Source: CAZSAT01 sp964604675 (lineage in GTDB: Bacteria > Myxococcota_A > UBA796 > CAJQPC01). From it: a DNA stretch of 18,864 nucleotides. The stretch spans positions 1-18,864 of the forward strand of contig CAZSAT010000130.1 in assembly GCA_964604675.1 (NCBI GenBank), written 5' to 3'. The notes below the pieces were generated by a model. That model saw nothing but the letters and a program-made list of their open reading frames with translations. It ran no database searches and was not told the DNA's origin. Shown here piece after piece: positions 14,405 through 18,864 of the stretch. Made by a program: the position numbers and the translations under genes. Every line of letters starts with the position of its first letter. Position 1 is the stretch's first letter.

Positions 14405-15796
14405 TCAGACGGCCCGGTCGGCGTCGCGCTGCACGGCTCGGGGCCCGCACGGCGCGAGGACCGCGCTGAAGTGGCGGAGCAGCGCGGGTGCCTCCACCAG
14501 CGCGTAGCCCCGCAGGCTCGCCGCCCGCTCCGCCACGCGCTCCCCGACCTCGATGACGTAGTCGATGTGGGCCTGGGTGTAGACCCTGCGTGGCAGGGCC
14601 AGGCGGAGCAGCTCCAGCCGGGCCGCGTGGTCGAGCATCAGGCTGCCGACCTCCACTCCCCGCACGCCACCCTCGACGTAGAACGCCGCACCGAGGGCCT
14701 GGGCGGGGAAGGCGCTGCGGGGGATGTGGGGCAGCAGGGCGCCGGCGTCGACGAACACCGCGTGGCCCCCAGGCGGTCGCACCACCGGCAGGCCGACGCG
14801 CTGGAGGCCGTCGGCCAGGTAGGCGACGCTGCGAGCTCGGTAGCGCAGGTAGTCCTCGTCGAGGGCCTCCTCCAAGCCGACCGCGAGCGCCTCCAGGTCG
14901 CGCCCGGCGAGTCCACCGTACGTGGGGAAGCCCTCGGAGAGGATGAGCTCGTTCTGGAAGCGCTCCGCCTGATCGGGATCCCGGGTGCCGAGCAGGCCGC
15001 CGATGTTGACCAGGCCGTCCTTCTTGGCCGACATCGTGAAGCCGTCGGCCAACGAGAACAGGTGCTGGGCGATCGAGCGCACCGATCGGTGCCGCCAGCC
15101 TGGCTCCCTGGCGTGGATGAACCAGGCGTTCTCGGCGTACCGGGCCGCGTCGAGGAAGAAGGGCACGCCGCGCTCCCGGCAGATGGCGGACACCGCCTCC
15201 AGGTTGCGCATGCTCACCGGCTGTCCGCCCGCGGCGTTGTTGGTCAGCGTGAGCAGGACGAGGTCGACCCGGTCGCCGAGCTGGTCGAGGCTCTCTCGCA
15301 GGCCGAGGAGATCCATGTCGCCCTTGAAGGGGCTGGCGTCGCTCGGGTCGAGGGCTTCCGGCACCGGCAGATCGAGCGGCGCTGCGCCCGCGCTGAGCAC
15401 ATGGGCGCGGGTGGTGTCGAAGTGCGTGTTGTTGAGCACCGCGTGCTGCGGTCTCACGCTCGTCTGCATCAGGATGCGCTCAGCGGCCCGGCCCTGGTGG
15501 CACGGGAAGACGTGAGGCATGCCGGTGATGTCCTGGGCGACCGCCATCAGCCGCTTGTGGGAGCGGCTGCCCGCATAGCTCTCGTCGCCGCGCATCAGCG
15601 CGCCCCACTGGGCGGCGCTCATGGCGCCGGTTCCCGAGTCGGTGAGCAGGTCGATGGTCACCTCGTCGGCGCTCAGCCGGAACAGGTTGTGGCCTGCGCG
15701 CTCGAGCGCGGCGATGCGCTCGTCCCGGGTGAGGAGGGGGATCGCCTCCACCGCACGGATCCGGAACGGTTCGATGATGGTCTCGAAGCAGTCCAC
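14405..15796 (-). CDS. Tryptophanase-like PLP beta-eliminating lyase
   Basis: The 463-residue protein matches the tryptophanase/tyrosine phenol-lyase family along its whole length: IEPFRIRAVEAIPLL, DLLTDSGTGAMS, GDESYAGSRSH (Tyr74), CHQGRAAE (Arg103), TLTNNAAGGQPVS, FFLDAARYAENAWF (Asp216, Arg219), TMSAKKDGLVNIGG (PLP Lys259), EGFPTYGGLAGRDLEALAVGL, GGHAVFVDAG and LPRRVYTQAHIDYV. Two positions that differ between the enzymes are tryptophanase-like: Asp127 in HFDTTRAH (Thr in tyrosine phenol-lyase) and His442 in LLRHFSAVL (Phe there). Expected products are indole, or another leaving group, plus pyruvate and ammonia. I chose GTG 15796 because the conserved family start, an F-x-x-x-x-EPFRIR pattern, follows at once; the frame is open to 15862. 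It lies first in the minus-strand run. Substrate is inferred, not shown. Confidence 0.88.
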   Translation of the reverse strand: MDCFETIIEPFRIRAVEAIPLLTRDERIAALERAGHNLFRLSADEVTIDLLTDSGTGAMSAAQWGALMRGDESYAGSRSHKRLMAVAQDITGMPHVFPCHQGRAAERILMQTSVRPQHAVLNNTHFDTTRAHVLSAGAAPLDLPVPEALDPSDASPFKGDMDLLGLRESLDQLGDRVDLVLLTLTNNAAGGQPVSMRNLEAVSAICRERGVPFFLDAARYAENAWFIHAREPGWRHRSVRSIAQHLFSLADGFTMSAKKDGLVNIGGLLGTRDPDQAERFQNELILSEGFPTYGGLAGRDLEALAVGLEEALDEDYLRYRARSVAYLADGLQRVGLPVVRPPGGHAVFVDAGALLPHIPRSAFPAQALGAAFYVEGGVRGVEVGSLMLDHAARLELLRLALPRRVYTQAHIDYVIEVGERVAERAASLRGYALVEAPALLRHFSAVLAPCGPRAVQRDADRAV

Positions 15797-15894
15797 GGGA
15801 TCACGCCTACCGCAGTTCGGCGCCGGACGGCCGAGGAGTCGCCGGAAGCTGACGTGGGTCACTCCCCGGGCGGTGTCGGCTGGTACCGTGGCGC
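15797..15894. promoter_or_regulatory. Divergent intergenic region, probable promoters both ways
   Basis: These 98 bases separate the starts of the lyase (minus) and the beta-helix protein (plus), so transcription of the aromatic cluster most likely begins here or nearby. I see no convincing -35/-10 pair and no clear operator. The call rests on gene orientation only. Confidence 0.35.
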
Positions 15895-17907
15895 ATGCTC
15901 CTGTTCGCCGCCACGGCCTGGGGCGCGACCTGGACGGTCGGTGCCTCCGGTGACTTCCCGACCCTGAGCGCGGCCGTGGCCGGCGCTTCCCGGGGCGACA
16001 CCCTGGAGCTGGCGTCGGGCAGCTGGGCGGAAGCGGTCTCCGTGAGCAAGGATCTCACCGTGCGCGGGGCTGGCGCGGAGAGCACCTTCCTCGACGGTAC
16101 CGGCCTGGGGACCCGCCCGCTCACCGTGCAGAACGCCAACGTCACCCTCGAGGCCCTCACCGTCACGGGCGGCGACGACGAGAGCGGCGGGGCCGTGCAC
16201 CTTAGCGGGGGGTCGCTGACCACCTCGGAGGTCGTGTTCGCAGACAACAGCGCCACGACCGGAGGCGCGATCTACGCCAGCAACGCCGCCCTGGTGTTGC
16301 TGGACACCACCCTGTCCGACAACGTCGCGACCGACGGGGGCGCCGTGGCGCTGACCGGTGGCAGCAGCCTGGAGGCCAGCGGCGGGGCCTGGACCGACAA
16401 CGACGCCTACGAGGACGGTGGCGTGGTCTGGATCAGCGCTTCCTCGGTGCTCGGCGAGGGGCTCACCGTGACCGGCAACCGCACCACGGCGGGCTACGGC
16501 GGCGCCGTGTACCTGGAGGGCGCCGAGGCCACGGCGGCGTTCGTCGACAGCGAGCTCTCGGAGAACGTGGCCTACCGCTACGGCGGCGCGATCTACGCCG
16601 CCAACCTCTACGGCACCGTGAGCCTGGAGGGCTGCACCCTGGCGGACAACGAGGCCACCTACGGCCACGGCGGAGCGGTCTACCTCTACAACCGCAGCGA
16701 CCTGGTCGCGTCGGACACGCACTTCGAGGGCAACTTCGCGTACTACGCCGGCGGGGGCGTGTACCAGTACTACCTGTCGACTGCGACGGTCACCGACTGC
16801 CGCTTCGAGGGCAACGAGAGCAGCACCTACCCGGGCGGCGGCTTCTACACGATCGTGTACACCAACGAGGCCGACCCGACCGCCTTCACGCGGACCGCCT
16901 TCGTGGGCAACGAGGCCTACCAGGAGGGCGGCGGGATCTACGCGTACTACGCGTACCTGCTGCGGATCGACGCCTGCCGCTTCGAACGGAACGCCGCGGG
17001 CAGCAGCTCCGCTGGCGGAGGGCTGTTCGCCGAGACCACCTACGAGCTCGACGTGGGCGGCAGCCACTTCGTGGGCAACAGCGCGCGCTACGGCGGCGGC
17101 GCGTACCTCGACAAGGTGGCGGGGGAACAGCCCTGGGTGGTGCACAACACGGTGTTCCAGGAGAACGAAGCCGAGGTCGGCGGCGGACTGTGTGTGTCGC
17201 AGAACGAGAACACCGGCGTGGTCGACCTGGTCAACAACGCCTGGGTGGGCAACCGCGCCGAGCGGGAGGCCGCCGCCCTCTGCGTCTCGGAGGCCCGGCC
17301 CACCGTGCGCAACAGCGTGTTCGCGTACCACCCGGGGGGCGCGGCGGTCGGGGTGTACGACGTGAACAGTGCCGCGTACGCCGAGTTCCACCACGACGTG
17401 TTCTGGGAGAACGCCGACGGCGACTGGGTGGGCGAGGACGTGGCGACCGGCGAGGGCATGCTCGCGGTGGCGCCGGACTTCGGAGCCTACTCCCGCGACG
17501 GCGATCCCGACAACGACAGCTTCGTGCTCGCCGCGGGGAGCGCGCTGGTCGATGCAGGCGACCCGACGCTCACCGACCCCGACGGTTCGGTCAGCGACAT
17601 CGGTCCCATGGGCGGCTCCGAGGCCTCCCAGCGCGACGACGACGGCGACGGTCTGGCCGCCTGGCTGGACTGCGACGACCAGGACGCCGACGTGGGCGCG
17701 GCGTGTCCCGAGGAGGAGGAGGAGGCGCCCGAGGACACCGGCGGCGCGGACACCGGCGACGCTCCCCTGGACACCGGCGGTGGTCGCGACAGCGGGGACA
17801 TCGCCGCTGCCGCGCCTGGTGACGCCGAGGGTTGTGGTTGTGCCGCCGGCTCGGGCGTGGTCCTGTGGTGGCTGTTGGCGCCGGTTCTGGTACGTCGCCG
17901 GCGCTGA
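15895..17907 (+). CDS. Right-handed beta-helix surface protein with MYXO-CTERM-like sorting signal
   Basis: ATG 15895 opens a 670-residue protein with a short export signal (MLLFAATAWGA) and a leader strand typical of pectate-lyase folds (DFPTLSAAVAGASRGDTLEL). From about residue 80 to 500 there are some fifteen repeats of the polymorphic-membrane-protein kind, with GGAIYA/GGAVYL and F.GN.A patterns. A Ca-binding-like stretch (DDDGDGLAAWLDCDDQDADV) follows, then an acidic Thr/Gly linker (EEEEEAPEDTGGADTGD). The last 25 residues (646-670) are Gly-Cys-Gly-Cys, a hydrophobic helix (VVLWWLLAPVLV) and RRRR, which is the MYXO-CTERM arrangement that is processed and retained at the myxobacterial surface. 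The ligand is unknown; adhesion or envelope structure is the usual guess. The stop is only six bases from the end of the opposing gene. Confidence 0.88.
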   Translation: MLLFAATAWGATWTVGASGDFPTLSAAVAGASRGDTLELASGSWAEAVSVSKDLTVRGAGAESTFLDGTGLGTRPLTVQNANVTLEALTVTGGDDESGGAVHLSGGSLTTSEVVFADNSATTGGAIYASNAALVLLDTTLSDNVATDGGAVALTGGSSLEASGGAWTDNDAYEDGGVVWISASSVLGEGLTVTGNRTTAGYGGAVYLEGAEATAAFVDSELSENVAYRYGGAIYAANLYGTVSLEGCTLADNEATYGHGGAVYLYNRSDLVASDTHFEGNFAYYAGGGVYQYYLSTATVTDCRFEGNESSTYPGGGFYTIVYTNEADPTAFTRTAFVGNEAYQEGGGIYAYYAYLLRIDACRFERNAAGSSSAGGGLFAETTYELDVGGSHFVGNSARYGGGAYLDKVAGEQPWVVHNTVFQENEAEVGGGLCVSQNENTGVVDLVNNAWVGNRAEREAAALCVSEARPTVRNSVFAYHPGGAAVGVYDVNSAAYAEFHHDVFWENADGDWVGEDVATGEGMLAVAPDFGAYSRDGDPDNDSFVLAAGSALVDAGDPTLTDPDGSVSDIGPMGGSEASQRDDDGDGLAAWLDCDDQDADVGAACPEEEEEAPEDTGGADTGDAPLDTGGGRDSGDIAAAAPGDAEGCGCAAGSGVVLWWLLAPVLVRRRR

Positions 17908-17913
17908 CCCCCC

Positions 17914-18864
17914 CTACCCCTCGTCCAGCACCGCCTCGAGCACCCCCACGCCCGGTTGCCAGGCTTCGCTGTCGACCCCCGCGAGCCTCAAGAGCGTGGC
18001 GCCGACCACGTCGACGCTGAGGTCGTGGCCGTCGTCGTCGAGGGTGCCGCGTTCCAGATCGATGGTGCGGCCGTAGTAGCTCTCGTCGAAGCCGCCCACG
18101 ACCTGCCCACCCGTCAGCCCCGGGCCCGTGATCAGCATGCTCGTGAAGGGCCAGTGGTCCTTGCCGTCGGCTTCGTTGAGCTGCGGGGTGCGGCCCATCT
18201 CGCTCAGCACCACGATGACCGTGTCGTCGGCGAGCACCCCGCCGGCGGGCGAGGGGGTGGCGGCCAGCGCCGCCTTGAGCTCCAAGAGCGTGGCGAAGAG
18301 GCCCTCGAAGTTGCCGGACTGGGTGGTGTCGTTGGTGCTGTGGGTGTCCCAGCTGTAGCCGCTGGACAGCGTGGCGCAGCGCGTGATGCCCAGGCTCAGC
18401 AGGTCCACCGCCAGCCGTGCCTGGTCGCTCAGGCCGCCCGACGAGCTCCAGTCCACGATGCCGACGAGATCCTTCAGGCTGCCGGCGCGCTCCAGCGAGC
18501 TCAGGTAGGCCGCGTTGAGCGTCGCGTCGCGCTGGCCCACCGCGTAGGCCGACGAAGCGCCGACCCGCCGTGCCATGTAGGCGTCCATCACGTCTTCGGC
18601 GAAGCGCTCGGGGGCCTGCGTGGCGACGTCGGACCAGTCGAGGATGCTGCCGTCCAGCAAGCCCTCGAGCTGGCCGCTGGCGCCGGTGCGGGTGACCACG
18701 CCGCCGAGGTCGCCCGGGAAGCTCGGCCCCGCGAGGACCACCTGCGGCAGGTGGTGGTCGGCCGCGTGCTGGCTGGCGATGATCGCCGCCCAGTCCGACG
18801 CCGTGCTGCTGGTGGTGCCGGTCATCACGAGGTGCAGGCAGTTCTCGTGCGCCACCGAGGGCAC
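17914..18864 (-). CDS. DUF1501 family protein, N-terminal part outside the window
   Basis: The 316 visible residues run off the right edge. They end in a typical DUF1501 C-terminus: VIVVLSEMGRTPQLNEADGK, then DHWPFTSMLITGPGLTGGQV, GGFDESYYG and SVDVVGATLLRLAGVD. An inner SGYSWDTHSTN segment also fits. Family members usually exceed 400 residues and begin with a Tat-type signal, so the GTG at 18864 is unlikely to be the real start. The proteins belong to the alkaline-phosphatase/sulfatase superfamily neighbourhood and are thought to be exported; their biochemical role is not established. It is often found next to a DUF1800 gene, which would lie outside this window. Confidence 0.85.
   Translation of the reverse strand: MPSVAHENCLHLVMTGTTSSTASDWAAIIASQHAADHHLPQVVLAGPSFPGDLGGVVTRTGASGQLEGLLDGSILDWSDVATQAPERFAEDVMDAYMARRVGASSAYAVGQRDATLNAAYLSSLERAGSLKDLVGIVDWSSSGGLSDQARLAVDLLSLGITRCATLSSGYSWDTHSTNDTTQSGNFEGLFATLLELKAALAATPSPAGGVLADDTVIVVLSEMGRTPQLNEADGKDHWPFTSMLITGPGLTGGQVVGGFDESYYGRTIDLERGTLDDDGHDLSVDVVGATLLRLAGVDSEAWQPGVGVLEAVLDEG

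Noticed and set aside
14405..15796. Tyrosine phenol-lyase
   Set aside because: Two selectivity positions carry Asp and His as in tryptophanase, not Thr and Phe. The assignment stays open because the context would suit phenol formation.
15859..17394. 511-codon open frame opposite the beta-helix gene
   Set aside because: It has no domain signal, and its Val/Gly-rich pattern mirrors the repeats on the other strand.

Overview
The window is very GC-rich DNA (close to 70% by eye) from what looks like a Myxococcota-type bacterium or a near relative. Three things point there: a beta-helix surface protein ending in a MYXO-CTERM-like signal (Gly-Cys motif, hydrophobic helix, RRRR); a DCDD-type acidic motif, lipoproteins and a DUF1501 protein of the kind common in that group; and a RAYT-type transposase with a C-terminal helix-turn-helix domain. 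Genus cannot be named from the sequence alone.

Layout. 1-434: 3' end of a thioredoxin-fold gene in which a TGA stands exactly where the first Cys of the CxxC motif should be, followed by a strong SECIS-like hairpin, so this is a probable UxxC selenoprotein. 435-800: gene-free, full of direct repeats and palindromes. 801-1631 (-): REP-associated (Y1/HUH) transposase interrupted by one in-frame TAG. 1632-2237 (-): small membrane-protein gene whose 3' end looks damaged. 2390-3886 (+): M32 metallocarboxypeptidase. 3883-5046 (+): sulfatase/alkaline-phosphatase-fold lipoprotein. 5221-6063 (+): exported two-component-regulator-type propeller fragment with no output domain. 6178-7080 (+): lipoprotein with thrombospondin-3-like calcium repeats. 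7140-15796 (-): an eight-gene run for anaerobic aromatic-ring metabolism. 15895-17907 (+): beta-helix MYXO-CTERM protein. 17914 to the end (-): DUF1501 protein, cut by the window edge.

The core is the minus-strand cluster. In transcription order it reads tryptophanase-like lyase, had, dch, bcrC, bcrB, bcrA, bcrD, amidohydrolase-fold protein. BcrCBAD match the Thauera-type class I ATP-dependent benzoyl-CoA reductase in order, subunit lengths and Cys pattern. They would reduce benzoyl-CoA to cyclohexa-1,5-diene-1-carbonyl-CoA. Dch would hydrate that product and Had would oxidise it to 6-oxocyclohex-1-ene-1-carbonyl-CoA. All six junctions from had to the last gene overlap by 1 or 4 bases, so the seven genes are translationally coupled. 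The usual ring-opening hydrolase Oah, a ferredoxin and an aryl-CoA ligase are not in the window. An amidohydrolase-fold gene lacking the usual metal ligands is coupled at the end, and a PLP lyase with tryptophanase-type selectivity residues sits 71 bases ahead of had. This suggests an amino-acid-fed variant of the benzoyl-CoA pathway, with an unexplained ring-opening or accessory step.

The two most interesting items are the selenocysteine thioredoxin at the left edge, which standard annotation would truncate, and the class I benzoyl-CoA reductase operon with its two unexpected partner genes.
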